A DNA stretch of 64,000 bases from JBKPNJ01 sp963695705 (lineage in GTDB: Bacteria; Actinomycetota; Actinomycetes; Propionibacteriales; Nocardioidaceae): NCBI GenBank assembly GCA_963695705.1, contig CAVOHB010000013.1:62001-126000 (forward strand). The letters run 5' to 3'. Under the pieces are notes generated by a model that did not search any database, was not told the DNA's origin, and saw nothing but the letters and a program-made list of their open reading frames with translations. A program made the position numbers and the translations under genes. Below are positions 28,776 to 37,837 of the stretch, piece by piece. The number at the start of each line of letters is the position of its first letter. The stretch's first letter is position 1.

Positions 28776-30259
28776 TACGACCGGTCCGACGGCGAGCCGC
28801 TGCCCGCCGTCTCCTCCAGCTCGGCGGCCTGCGACTCCTCCACCCGGCGCTCGGCCGCGACGTCCAGGTTCCGGCACAGGACGAAGTAGAGGATGCCCGC
28901 CACCGGGAGCCCGATGAAGATCGAGATGTCCGCGTCGCCGAGGGCGCCGGCGATGGCGCCTGTGTACAGGCCGGGGACGCTGAAGAAGGGCACCATCGCG
29001 GCGAATCCGACCAGGTACGACACGATCCCGCGCCACCCCCAACGGCCATACATTCCGTCGGGCTTGAAGATCTCCGCCACCGCGTAGTGGCCCCGGCGTA
29101 CGACGTAGTAGTCGACCAGGTTCACCGCGGTCCACGGGATGAACAGGTAGAGGATGAGGAGCAGGAACTCCTCGAAGTGGGTGAGGAAGTTCGCCGTCGC
29201 GGCCAGCGCACCGACCAGCGACAGCGCTGCGGTGAACGAGACGGTCACGACGCGCACGAGCACGGTCGGCCGTACGCGGGAGAACGAGTCGATGGCACTG
29301 ATCAGTGTCAGCGAGCCGCCGTACATGTTCAGCGCCGTGACCGAGATCAGGCCGAATGCCGAGAAGATCAGCACAATCGACCCGAAGCCGTCGAACAGCT
29401 CGTCGCCGGCGATATTGATGGCCTTGATGGTGTCGAACTCCTTGCCGGTGCTGATGGTCGCGGCGAGAAGGGTGCCCAGGCCCATCAGCCACATGGCCCC
29501 GAGCGCGGATCCCCAGTACGTCCAGAGGAACGTCTTGCGGACCGTCACGTCCGGGGGCAGGTAGCGGGAGTAGTCGGAGACGTAGATCGCCCAGCTGACC
29601 TGGTAGCCCGCGACCACCCCGAACTGCGCGAGGAACGGCGTCGTGTGGAAGTCACCGAGGTCGAACGCGCCGCTCGGGATACCGAGGGTCGCGATGGCCG
29701 TGATGGTGAAGACACCGAAGATGACGATGAAGCTGTAGGTCAGAATGCGCTCGAAGGAGTGGATGAGGTCGTAGCCGACCCCGGCGACGATCAGCGCGAT
29801 CAGCGTGACCACGACGATCCACAGCTTCGTGCCGCCGTGGATCGTCGTGTCGAGCGAGTCCGCTGCCAGCACGGTGTTGAAGACGTTGAAGCCCGCGTAC
29901 TGCAGGTACGCGAAGAGCCAGACGAGCAGTGCCCCCACGTAGCCGAACTGGGGCCGGGACTGGATCATCTGCGGCAGGCCCAGCTGGGGCCCCTGCGCCG
30001 AGTGGAACGCCATGAAGAACGTTCCGAACAACGTGCCGGTGACGATCGCGACCAGCGACCAGATGAGGTTGCCTCCGGAGGTGATGCTGACCAGGCCCAC
30101 CGCGAGGGTGGCGATCTGGGCGTTGCTCATGAACCACAGCGGACCCAGGTGCCACAGCTCACCATGCCGCTCGCTGAGCGGCACATAGTCGATGGACCGT
30201 ACCTCCAGCCCGGTGCGCGCCGGCCGATTTTCGGTGCTCTTCGAGGTCTCGCGCGCCAT
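28775..30259 (-). CDS. NCS1-family nucleobase/cation symporter
   Basis: A complete 494-residue membrane protein with about 12 hydrophobic segments. NCS1 hallmarks include the N-terminal ERHGELWHLGPLWFMSNAQI, GPQLGLPQMIQSRPQFGYVG, VSDYSRYLP and PWTAVNLVDYY. The family carries purines, pyrimidines, hydantoins or thiamine with a cation. It heads a two-gene operon with the amidase. The 211-bp region upstream is shared with the divergent GAF-ANTAR gene. Confidence 0.9.
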   Translation of the reverse strand: MARETSKSTENRPARTGLEVRSIDYVPLSERHGELWHLGPLWFMSNAQIATLAVGLVSITSGGNLIWSLVAIVTGTLFGTFFMAFHSAQGPQLGLPQMIQSRPQFGYVGALLVWLFAYLQYAGFNVFNTVLAADSLDTTIHGGTKLWIVVVTLIALIVAGVGYDLIHSFERILTYSFIVIFGVFTITAIATLGIPSGAFDLGDFHTTPFLAQFGVVAGYQVSWAIYVSDYSRYLPPDVTVRKTFLWTYWGSALGAMWLMGLGTLLAATISTGKEFDTIKAINIAGDELFDGFGSIVLIFSAFGLISVTALNMYGGSLTLISAIDSFSRVRPTVLVRVVTVSFTAALSLVGALAATANFLTHFEEFLLLILYLFIPWTAVNLVDYYVVRRGHYAVAEIFKPDGMYGRWGWRGIVSYLVGFAAMVPFFSVPGLYTGAIAGALGDADISIFIGLPVAGILYFVLCRNLDVAAERRVEESQAAELEETAGSGSPSDRS

Positions 30260-30470
30260 CAGCGCCTCCCGTCGGTGGCCGAACGCTCGCCGAAGCCGTT
30301 CGTACTCGAAACGCTAGCCGTGCAGACCGGAGTCCGCTCACCGTTCTGCCGCCGTTTGCGCTCGTGCCCGGCGTGAGTGAAGGTTGGAGCGCCATCGCGT
30401 CTTTCCGGCGGCCATGCCCGACCATCGGCGGACTGAACGACGATCCTGAACGGAATGGTGAGAATCTCCG

Positions 30471-31205
30471 GTGACGACTACCACCAACGACGACCGCCTG
30501 ACAGCGGTGCACGAGCTGCACGAGCTGCTGTTGGCCACCGACGACTTCGCCGGCTTCCTGCAGCAGCTCGCCGATCTGGCGACCCGGACAGGATCCGCGC
30601 CGACATCCTGTGGTGTCACCGTACGCATGGACGAACACCCGCTCACGGTCGCCAGCAGCGACGACCTCGCCACCCGCGTCGACGAGGTGCAGTACGCGTC
30701 GGGCATCGGGCCATGCCTGCAGAGCATGGACACCGGAGAGGTCATCGACGTGCCCAACTTCGTCGACGAGGAACGGTGGCACGAGTTCCGGATGGCGGCG
30801 ATCGCGAACGGGCTGCAGTCCTCGCTGTCAACCCCCATCTTCGTCGGAAGTCAACCCGTCGGTGCGATCAACCTCTACTCCCAGGCGCCTGGATCGTTTT
30901 CCGAGCAGGACCGGGGGTCGGCGGCCATGTTCGCCGCCCAGGCGTCGGGGTGTCTGGCGGTCGCGAACCGGATGGCGCGGCACGTCGAGCTGACGGCTCA
31001 CCTGCAGGCGGCGCTGGCCTCGCGTAGCGTCATCGACCAGGCGATCGGGATCGTGATGGCTCAGAACCGGTGCGACTCCGACGCCGCCTTCGACGTGCTG
31101 CGCCGGGCGTCCCAGCACCGCAACGTCAAGCTCCGGCACGTCGCGGCCAACATCGTCACCGCAGTCGGCGGACGCCCGGCGACCGTTGGTCCGCCGGTCA
31201 CCTGA
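30471..31205 (+). CDS. GAF-ANTAR antiterminator
   Basis: A complete 244-residue regulator. The GAF domain covers about residues 20-165 (ASGIGPCLQSMDTGEVIDVP and STPIFVGSQPVGAINLYSQ). The ANTAR RNA-binding domain follows at about 172-232, with SRSVIDQAIGIVMAQNRC and the conserved A-x-x-x-L-R-x-A-S pattern in DAAFDVLRRASQ. ANTAR proteins bind dual hairpins in leader RNAs to prevent termination. Its stop codon shares a base with the start of the GH13 gene (TGATG). I did not find an obvious dual-hairpin target nearby. Confidence 0.92.
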   Translation: MTTTTNDDRLTAVHELHELLLATDDFAGFLQQLADLATRTGSAPTSCGVTVRMDEHPLTVASSDDLATRVDEVQYASGIGPCLQSMDTGEVIDVPNFVDEERWHEFRMAAIANGLQSSLSTPIFVGSQPVGAINLYSQAPGSFSEQDRGSAAMFAAQASGCLAVANRMARHVELTAHLQAALASRSVIDQAIGIVMAQNRCDSDAAFDVLRRASQHRNVKLRHVAANIVTAVGGRPATVGPPVT

Positions 31206-32551
31206 TGGGTCGTTTCGACCTCGAGGCAACTCCGTCGCCACCGGCCGACTGGATCAGACAGGCGGTCATCTACGGCGTTGTCCCGCAGGCCTGGGGCGGT
31301 GGGGCCGCCGCGGTGCGGCGGCGGCTGGACTACCTCCAGGAGCTCGGCGTCACCGTGCTGTGGCTGTGGCCCCCGGTCGAGACGCGGCTCTGGGGCCAGA
31401 CGTACGCCATCACCGACTACCGTGCCCTGGACAGGACCTGGGGCAAGCCGGCGACCCTGAGACGTCTCATCACCGACGCCCAGAGCCGGGGGATGCATGT
31501 CCTCGCCGACTTCGTGCCCAACCACACCTCGCTGTGGCACCCGTGGTACGTCCGGGCGCAGCGGCTCGGACCGGCCGACCCGACCTGGGACTACTACGAC
31601 CGCGACGAGACCGGCCAGGCCACGCACTACTTCCACTACACGCACCTGCCGAACCTCAACCTCGACAACTCGACGGTCCGCGATGCGATGCTCGCGGCGA
31701 TGCTGCACTGGGTGAACGACTACGGGTTCGACGGATTCCGGCAGGACATGGCCTGGGCTCCGCCGCTGCGCACCCCCGACTTCTGGGTCTGGTGCAACGC
31801 CGAGCTGCGCAAGGCCAACCCCGACCTGCTGATGCTCGCCGAGGCGCCGCCGCTCGGACCAGACGGGCTGGGCGACCCGGTGGGCTGGTACCAGCGAAAC
31901 GGCTTCGACATCACCTACGACTGGGGCGACGAGCTCGGCCATCCGACGTGGGACCCGGCGTGGGAGCATCCGGACACCGGGGAGGTTCTGGCCGAGGCAC
32001 TGCGCCGCACGACACCTGCACACGGGCTGGTGCTGCGCTTTCTCGACAACAACGACACCGGCGCCCGGTTCGTGGACAAGGTAGGCATCGACCGCGCCCG
32101 GGTGGCCGCCGTCCTGATGATGACCGTGCCGGGCGTACCGGCGATCTGGGCGGGTCAGGAGATCGGTGCGTCGTACCTGCCGTACGGACTTAGTGAGACT
32201 CTGCAGTGGACCGACCGTGGCGGACTGCTCGAGCTCTATCGCAGGTTGATCAGGCTGCGCACGCTGGAGCCGGCACTGATCGGGGACGGCATGCGTATCG
32301 TCGCGGCGCAGGGCCAGGTGCTCGCCTACGTTCGGCGGGATCCGGATGGCCGGTCGGTTCTCGTGCTGCTGAACTTCGGCGGCGCGACGTCGGTGACCCT
32401 GGACGCCGCGACGCTCGACGAGCTTGGCCGGCAACCCCGTGACCTGCTGACCGACCAGACGATCGAGCTCACCGGCCTGATGCCGCTGGCGCGGACATCG
32501 AGCCTGGTGCTCGCCGGCGAGTCTTCACGTGCGCCGAGTGCCGCGGCCTAG
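31205..32551 (+). CDS. GH13 alpha-amylase-family enzyme
   Basis: A complete 448-residue alpha-glucan-active enzyme. Conserved region I is FVPNH (103-107). Region II is GFDGFRQDMA with the nucleophile D181. Region III has the acid/base E213 in LMLAEAP. Region IV reads FLDNND (279-284), so the stabilising Asp is D284, but the usual His before it is Asn. Length and the single TIM barrel plus C-terminal beta domain match oligosaccharide-active subfamilies. There is no signal peptide, so it acts inside the cell, possibly on trehalose, maltose or glycogen-derived sugars. Translational coupling to the antiterminator suggests both belong to one response. Confidence 0.88.
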   Translation: MGRFDLEATPSPPADWIRQAVIYGVVPQAWGGGAAAVRRRLDYLQELGVTVLWLWPPVETRLWGQTYAITDYRALDRTWGKPATLRRLITDAQSRGMHVLADFVPNHTSLWHPWYVRAQRLGPADPTWDYYDRDETGQATHYFHYTHLPNLNLDNSTVRDAMLAAMLHWVNDYGFDGFRQDMAWAPPLRTPDFWVWCNAELRKANPDLLMLAEAPPLGPDGLGDPVGWYQRNGFDITYDWGDELGHPTWDPAWEHPDTGEVLAEALRRTTPAHGLVLRFLDNNDTGARFVDKVGIDRARVAAVLMMTVPGVPAIWAGQEIGASYLPYGLSETLQWTDRGGLLELYRRLIRLRTLEPALIGDGMRIVAAQGQVLAYVRRDPDGRSVLVLLNFGGATSVTLDAATLDELGRQPRDLLTDQTIELTGLMPLARTSSLVLAGESSRAPSAAA

Positions 32552-32888
32552 TCCCTCGCCCTCGCCCGAGCGTCGGCCGTTCTCCGCCAACCGACACTTT
32601 GTTTCACGACGAAGCGGGATATGTGTGCAAATCGGTTTGCAAAGGCGATATCGGCAGCTGCCGATCCCGTTCCTGGGAAGGCGTTTCCGAGGCGGGGAGC
32701 CATGGACGGGACTTACGATCCGGAGACAGCGCCAGGCAGCGCGCTGACATGTGCGCGCTCAGTGATTCGCGTTACCGAAACGAAGCCGTGCGACTGCTTC
32801 TGATCATTACCACGAGGCGCAACTTCCACTACCATGAGGCCCGACTTCATACCGCCCCGCATGCGAACCGGAGAGGGAAGGTTCGAAC
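32552..32888. other. Intergenic region before the APC permease
   Basis: A 337-bp region with three items of note. A single diverged unit of the 21-bp repeat lies at 32590-32610. A perfect palindrome follows at 32626-32641. A good ribosome-binding sequence GAGAGGGAAGG lies ahead of the permease ATG at 32889. GC content is lower than in genes, consistent with a promoter. Confidence 0.5.
32626..32641. promoter_or_regulatory. LacI-operator-like palindrome TGCAAATCGGTTTGCA
   Basis: TGCAAA and TTTGCA flank a TCGG centre, a 16-bp site with perfect outer symmetry. It resembles operators of LacI-family regulators and shares AAATCG.TTT with sites at 41291 and 42253. It lies about 250 bp upstream of the APC permease start, so it could control that gene or a shorter unrecognised transcript. 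Confidence 0.45.
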
Positions 32889-34535
32889 ATGGCAATTGAC
32901 TCTGTGCGCCGAGAAGGTCAGCCCCGACTGACGTCGGCTTCAAACGGGAACTGGGCCTGATCGGCGCCACCTGGGCATCCGAGACATCGATCATCGGCTC
33001 CGGCTGGCTGTTCGCTCCTCTGACTGCAGCGCTGCTGATCGGTGGGGGTGCCTGGCTGGCCTGGATCATCGCCGCAGTCGTGGTCATCGTCCTGGCCCTC
33101 GCCCACGCCGAGCTCGGCGCGATGTACCCGGTCTCCGGTGGGACGGCCAGGTTCCCGCACTTCGCGTTCGGCAGTGTCGCCGGCATCGGGTTCGGCTTCT
33201 TCTCGTACTTGCAGGCGGTCACGATCGCACCGATCGAGTGCTACGCGTTCGTCACCTACGCCTCCTACTACTGGCCGAGCCTGTACAACGCAGATACGGA
33301 CAAGATCACCAATGGCGGGCTGGTGGTGACAGTGGGGCTGATGGCGGTATTCACCGCGGTCAACTTCCTCGCCATGCGCATCTTCGCCAGGGTCAACAAC
33401 GTCATCACGTGGTGGAAGGTCGCGGTCCCGATCCTGGCCATCATCGTGCTCTGTTCAAGTTCGACCCGGGCAACTTCACCGCCGGGGGAAAAAGCATGTT
33501 CCCCGGCGGCATCAAGGGCCTGACCGCGGCACTGCCGCTGTCGGGCATCATCTTCGCCTTCTCGGGTTTCGAGCAGGCCGACCAGCTCGCCGGCGAGATC
33601 AAGGACCCCGGCCGCAACCTGCCGCGGGCGATCATCGTCTCGATCCTGATCGGCACCGCGATCTACATCGGCCTGCAGATCGCGTTCATTGGTGCGCTGC
33701 CGGCGAGCGCAATCCCGCACGGGCTCCAGCACATCACCAACCCAGAGATCAACGCGGGGCCGTTCGCCGCCGTCGCGACCCTGGTCGGGCTCACGTGGCT
33801 GGCGCACATCTTGCGGGTCGACGCGTTCGTCTCCCCGTCCGGGACCGGCCTGATCTACACGACGGGGACGTCGCGGGTCAGCTACGGCCTGGCCAGGAAC
33901 CGGTACGCTCCGCAGATCTTCGGTCGAGTCAACAGCCACGGCGTCCCGTGGGTCGGCCTGATCTTCGCGTTCCTGTTCGGCTTGGTCTTCCTGTTGCCGT
34001 TCCCGAGCTGGCGAGACCTGGTGGGCATCATCGTCGGTGCGAGCGTGCTCATGTACGCCGGCGCCCCGCTCTCCGTGGGTGCTTTCCGCCGGCAGGTGCC
34101 GGATGCGGACCGGCCCTACCGGATGCCGGCCGCCGGCTTCCTCACCCCGGCCGCGTTCGTGGTCGCCAACCTGCTCATCTACTGGTCGGGCTTCTTGGTG
34201 GTCTGGAAGCTGGGCATCGTGCTGGTGATCGGATACGTGCTGATCGGCATCGGCATGGCGGTCGACAAGGAGCGACCGCCGCTGGACTGGAAGTCGGCGG
34301 TGTGGCTGCCGGTGTGGCTGGTCGGCATGGGCATCATCTCCTGGCAGGGCCAGTACGGCGGACCAGGGGCAACACCGGCAACATCCCGTTCTGGTGGGAC
34401 ATGCTGATCGTCGCCGTGTTCAGCGTGGTGATCTTCTACTGGGCCATGGCCACCAGGCTGCCCAGGGAGGAAATGCTGTACCTGGTCGACCGGCAGGCGG
34501 TGCATGGCGAGGAGCCGGAGGTGCCCAGCCACTGA
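32889..34535 (+). CDS. APC-superfamily amino acid/polyamine permease (three frameshifts)
   Basis: The ATG at 32889 follows GAGAGGGAAGG. The protein then crosses three one-base losses near 32938, 33452 and 34368; repairing them gives about 549 residues. Family features are the helix-1 segment GLIGATWASETSIIGSGWLF, the conserved FSGFEQADQLAGEIKDPGRN loop, and about 12-14 membrane segments. The C-terminus FYWAMATRLP is cytoplasmic. The last gap lies in a run of G residues, which supports a sequencing cause. A strong terminator follows. Substrate is likely an amino acid or amine. Confidence 0.85.
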
Positions 34536-34580
34536 CGGGGCGGCTCGGCCCGGCCCTCGGCCAGGCAGTTCCTGCATGGT

Positions 34581-34607
34581 GGCCCCGTCCCGCTGCGGGA
34601 CGGGGCC
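34581..34607 (+). terminator. Hairpin terminator after the APC permease
   Basis: GGCCCCGTCCCG and CGGGACGGGGCC form a perfect 12-bp stem with a CTG loop, 46 bp after the permease stop codon. It is followed by TTCTG, a weak T tract as usual in high-GC actinobacteria. Confidence 0.85.
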
Positions 34608-34691
34608 TTCTGCTGATGGGCCTGCCTCGCGGACACGCGCCCGGCGTCTGGCCAGGTGGGGGAGATATCAGCACCGCGAACCTCCGAACTC

Positions 34692-34859
34692 CTACAGCTC
34701 GACCATTCGCCGGGTGGCGTAGTTCATCTCCGCTACTGTCAGGCGGAATCGGTACCACAGCAACCAGAGCCGTTCACGGCGGGTCCAGGAGACAGACTTC
34801 TCCAGCTGCCGCCGGTCAACGACACCTGCCGAACCTGGTGTAGGAGGATTCTGGAACAT
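34692..34859 (-). CDS. Small conserved-looking protein, 55 residues
   Basis: An ATG at 34859 is preceded by AAAGGAGACCACA, a near-perfect ribosome-binding site with ideal spacing. It encodes 55 residues ending at TAG 34692. The protein begins MFQNPPTPGSAGVVDRRQLE and has a strongly basic and aromatic core, WTRRERLWLLWYRFRL, which is amphipathic and may lie on a membrane. It ends EMNYATRRMVEL. I do not recognise the family. The signal for translation is among the best in the window, so I consider it a real gene. An upstream frame ends 18 bp before this start. Confidence 0.65.
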   Translation of the reverse strand: MFQNPPTPGSAGVVDRRQLEKSVSWTRRERLWLLWYRFRLTVAEMNYATRRMVEL

Positions 34860-34877
34860 TGTGGTCTCCTTTTGTGA

Positions 34878-35207
34878 CTAGGCGGGCTTGTCGGGCCGCC
34901 AGCCTGATATTGGAGAAGGTGATGAGCTCAGCCGCTGGGTCGCCGCTGGTTTCACCGTCGCGGGCGGGCCGAGGCGAAGTCGACACAGGAGGGGCTCGCG
35001 GCTGCGGCGGGCTTGACCGGGCCCCTGGACGACTGTTCGTGGCGGCCGGCACGCGGCCACGTCCCGGCCGCTCGGGAACTGGCGGACGGCGAAGTCGGAA
35101 TCGATCGGCAGAATGGTCGTACTCCCTGTTTGACGCACCTGATCGTGCAGGCGGCGGCTTTCTCGCTTACTCCCTCGATTCTGAACCCCTAAGGTGTTCG
35201 CCGACAT
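34878..35207 (-). CDS. Possible upstream hypothetical gene, uncertain
   Basis: An open frame of 109 codons begins at an ATG at 35207 and stops with TAG at 34878, 18 bp upstream of the 55-residue gene. The spacing would suit a two-gene operon. The predicted protein is basic, has no recognisable domain and no strong ribosome-binding site, and its composition is only weakly gene-like. The neighbourhood carries a transposase remnant, so it may be decayed DNA. The rest of 34860-35320 shows nothing else. Confidence 0.2.
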   Translation of the reverse strand: MSANTLGVQNRGSKRESRRLHDQVRQTGSTTILPIDSDFAVRQFPSGRDVAACRPPRTVVQGPGQARRSREPLLCRLRLGPPATVKPAATQRLSSSPSPISGWRPDKPA

Positions 35208-35322
35208 CGGGAAATTTCTCTATGCGCGCCGCCGCGCCGCCTCATCTCACAAAGCCGGTCAGGCGGCGCACCGGCGACCGAGATCCGCGCCGCGACGCGC
35301 ATGCTCTGAGTGGTGCTGGTCT

Positions 35323-35625
35323 CTAGTGTCCGCGTGAGCGATGATCTTTGACCGGCGGTGGCTTTGGTGAGGGTTTCGTCGGCGGTCTTGGTCCAGGTGA
35401 ACGGCTGGCGGCGTTCGTTCCAGGGTCGATGTAGCTTTCGATGGCGGCGATGAGGTTCTTGGCCGAGGTGAAGGTGCCGCGGCGGATGGCTTGCCGGGTG
35501 ATGATCGAGAAGAAGATTTCGACCATGTTCATCCAGGACCCGCTGGTCGGGGTGAAGTGCATCGTGAACCGGGGGTTGCGGGCCAGCCACGCCTGGACGC
35601 TCGGGTGTTTGTGGGTGGCGTAGTT
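35323..35625 (-). pseudogene. IS630-family transposase, C-terminal remnant
   Basis: About 100 residues of a DDE transposase remain: NYATHKHPSVQAWLARNPRF, then HFTPTSGSWMNMVEIFFS, whose glutamate is the last residue of the DDE triad, and RGTFTSAKNLIAAIESYI. The reading frame shifts near 35425, where WNERRQPFTWTKTADE continues in another frame. The N-terminal two thirds are missing and the remnant joins the aldo/keto reductase 3' end at about 35626. The other end near CTAGTGTCCGCG (35325) may be the element's terminus next to a TA target. It is inactive by itself. Confidence 0.8.
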
Positions 35626-35626
35626 A

Positions 35627-36496
35627 CTAGATAGGCATGGCGATGAACGGCGAGGAGTACTCCGAGTCGTCGGCCAGCGCCGACTCCGCCTCCGCAGCCG
35701 GCAGCCTGTCCTGCTCGGCGGCCACGATCATCCCCAGCAGCCGCACGTCCCCGGCGGTCGCGATCCCGGTGATCTCCTGGTGCTCCAGGACCCACGAGAC
35801 CGCTGCCCGGATCGGCTCCAGGTCGGTGTAGGGCTCGTACCAGGTGGTGTAGGGAGCGGTCAGGTGATCTCCGGGCCAGTTGCGCCGGGAGATCGACTTG
35901 ATCGTCATCAGACCGGCGTCCTGTTCATGGACCTTCGCGACGAGACTCTGGTACGCCGACCGGAAGGACGGCTCGCGCCAGAGCACCGGGTTGAGGGGTG
36001 TCAGCACGGTGTCGAACGGGAAGCGGCGCAACGCCTCCTCATGGGTGGCGGCGGCTTCCTTGCCGTGACCGGTGATCCCGATCGCGCCGATGAGGCCCTC
36101 CTCCTTGGCTCGGATCGCCGCCTCCAGCGCTCCTCCGTTGCCGACCGCGCGGTCGAGGTCGTCGATGTCGCAGACGGCATGCAGTTGCAGCAGGTCCACC
36201 CGGCTGGTCTGCAGTCGCTCGAGTGAGGCGTTGATCTGTGCCCAGGCGTCGTCCCGCTTCCGCTGGCCGGTCTTCGTGGCCAGGAATATCTGGTCGCGGA
36301 TGCGATCCATCCACGGTCCGAGCCGTAGCTCGGCGTCCCCGTAGTCGGCGGCCACGTCGAAGTGGTTGATGCCCGCGTCAAGTGCCTCCTGGACCGAGAG
36401 GTCGGCGGTGTCCTGGTCGACCGAACCCAACGCGGCTGCTCCGTAGATCAGCACCGAGCTGCGATGCTCGAGCCGCCCGAGCCTGCGAAATTCCAT
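35627..36496 (-). CDS. Aldo/keto reductase
   Basis: A complete 289-residue NADPH-dependent aldo/keto reductase from the ATG at 36496, preceded by GAGGAGGGCAACC. The tetrad is visible: Asp and Tyr in FDVAADYGDAE, Lys in FLATKTGQRK and His in DLLQLHAVCD. The phosphate-binding C-terminal part contains GIATAGDVRLLGMIVAA. It ends one or two bases before the transposase remnant. It lies at the edge of the sugar catabolic island and could reduce or oxidise a sugar aldehyde, but it may be independent. Confidence 0.88.
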   Translation of the reverse strand: MEFRRLGRLEHRSSVLIYGAAALGSVDQDTADLSVQEALDAGINHFDVAADYGDAELRLGPWMDRIRDQIFLATKTGQRKRDDAWAQINASLERLQTSRVDLLQLHAVCDIDDLDRAVGNGGALEAAIRAKEEGLIGAIGITGHGKEAAATHEEALRRFPFDTVLTPLNPVLWREPSFRSAYQSLVAKVHEQDAGLMTIKSISRRNWPGDHLTAPYTTWYEPYTDLEPIRAAVSWVLEHQEITGIATAGDVRLLGMIVAAEQDRLPAAEAESALADDSEYSSPFIAMPI

Positions 36497-36586
36497 GGTT
36501 GCCCTCCTCACCGCTGGTTTCTCCCTCGAGCCCACCCTGTCAGATGACGCAAGCCAACAGCACGGCCGCCCGACCCGCCTCCGGGC

Positions 36587-37834
36587 TTACGTCGCCGGCC
36601 GCGGCGGCCACGACGGAATCGTCGGGGCGTCCGGGTTGATGTCCGGGCCGAAGAACTTGAAGATCACCAGGTCGTCGCTCCCGGTGTTCTCCACCTCCAG
36701 CGGCCGAACGGCTGCGTCGTGCACGACGAGCAGCTCGTCGTTCGCGGAGTCACCGCCGACGACCTCCTGTCCCCCGTACCGTCCACGGCCGCTCCAGACG
36801 AGCAGGTTGTAGACACCGCGGTCGGTGCTCGCATATCGCTGCCCGGGTCTCACCACGAGCTTCTTGCCGCTGTACTTCGGCGTGTTGTAGAAGATCCACC
36901 ACTCCTCGCCACCCGGCTGCGAGGACCCCGCCGACCGGCTGAGGGCTCAGGTGGCGGTTCTCGTAGAAGTACGGGTCGCCGTTGAGCTCCCAGTCCACGA
37001 AGCCCAACGGGAACCGCTCGCCGTGCTCCTCGCGGTCCTGGGGGCGTACGTCCTTGAACAGCAGGTCCTTGGAGATGATCTTGCCGGCGTTCAGCGCCTG
37101 GAACATCGCGAGGACGTCGGAGTCCTCCTGCAGCTCGAGCGTGAGGGCGGTCCCGGGCGCGTGCAGCACGCCGGACGGGATGTGGAAGCCCTCGTCGGCC
37201 ACCAGCAGCTCGGCCCGGGCGTGCCTGAGGATGAGGTCGCTGTCCCAGTCGACGAGGTACGGCAGCAGGACGTCGTGCGCCTGCTGCTCGGCCGATCCAG
37301 GGGTGCACGCCGAAGAACGACTCCGGGATGCGCACCCATGTCGACGCCGGCAGGGAAGTGGTAGGACTCGTCCTTGGACGTTGCGCCCCGACCAGCGACG
37401 CGTACTCCTGCGGCGGGTGGATGTGGTACGGCAGCCGGGCCGCGTAGTCGAAGAGCTTGGCCAGCCGGCCCGAGGCCGGCGGGGTGAGTCGCCGCGTAGT
37501 CGGCGCCCATGAACGCGACCGGGTCGGCCTCGACCGCGTCGCGCGAGCAGCAGCCGGTCGCCGTCGTCGCCGACGACGTAGCTCAGTCCCTCGTCGTCGG
37601 GACCCGACCCGGTTGTCGGCCGTCGTCGTCGAGCCCAGCCATCGCTCGCAGATGAACGCCGCGCTCGCCGACGTCGTAGGCGTCCTCGGGCGAGCCCGAG
37701 CCGACGCCCCGGCGGCAGGAAGTCGCGGGCCACCCACGCCGGTTCGAGCCGCAGCACGACCGTTGCTCTCGCGACAGCGAGCGAGCGGTCTCGACCGCGA
37801 CGTGCTCACGCGACTCGCCGCTCCGGACCGGCAC
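36587..37834 (-). CDS. Cupin protein, mannose-6-phosphate-isomerase-like (many frameshifts)
   Basis: The frame is broken about eight times, but the pieces join into one protein of about 410 residues. It starts at the GTG at 37834, four bases after the permease stop, with MPVRSGESREHVAVETAR. Later pieces include RLPYHIHPPQEYASLVG, whose histidines suit a cupin metal site, FHIPSGVLHAPGTALTLEL, and the intact end from VVRPGQRYASTDRGVYNLLV to WPPRPAT. The fold resembles class I mannose-6-phosphate isomerase-like cupins. As the last gene of the ABC operon it probably isomerises or binds the imported sugar. Pseudogene status cannot be excluded. Confidence 0.6.
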
Positions 37835-37837
37835 TCG

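Noticed and set aside
32870..32895. GGTTCGAAC resembling a tRNA T-arm
   Set aside because: No acceptor, D or anticodon stems surround it, and it leads straight into the permease start codon.
34860..35320. A second, complete insertion sequence
   Set aside because: No transposase motifs or paired inverted ends apart from the IS630 remnant to the right.
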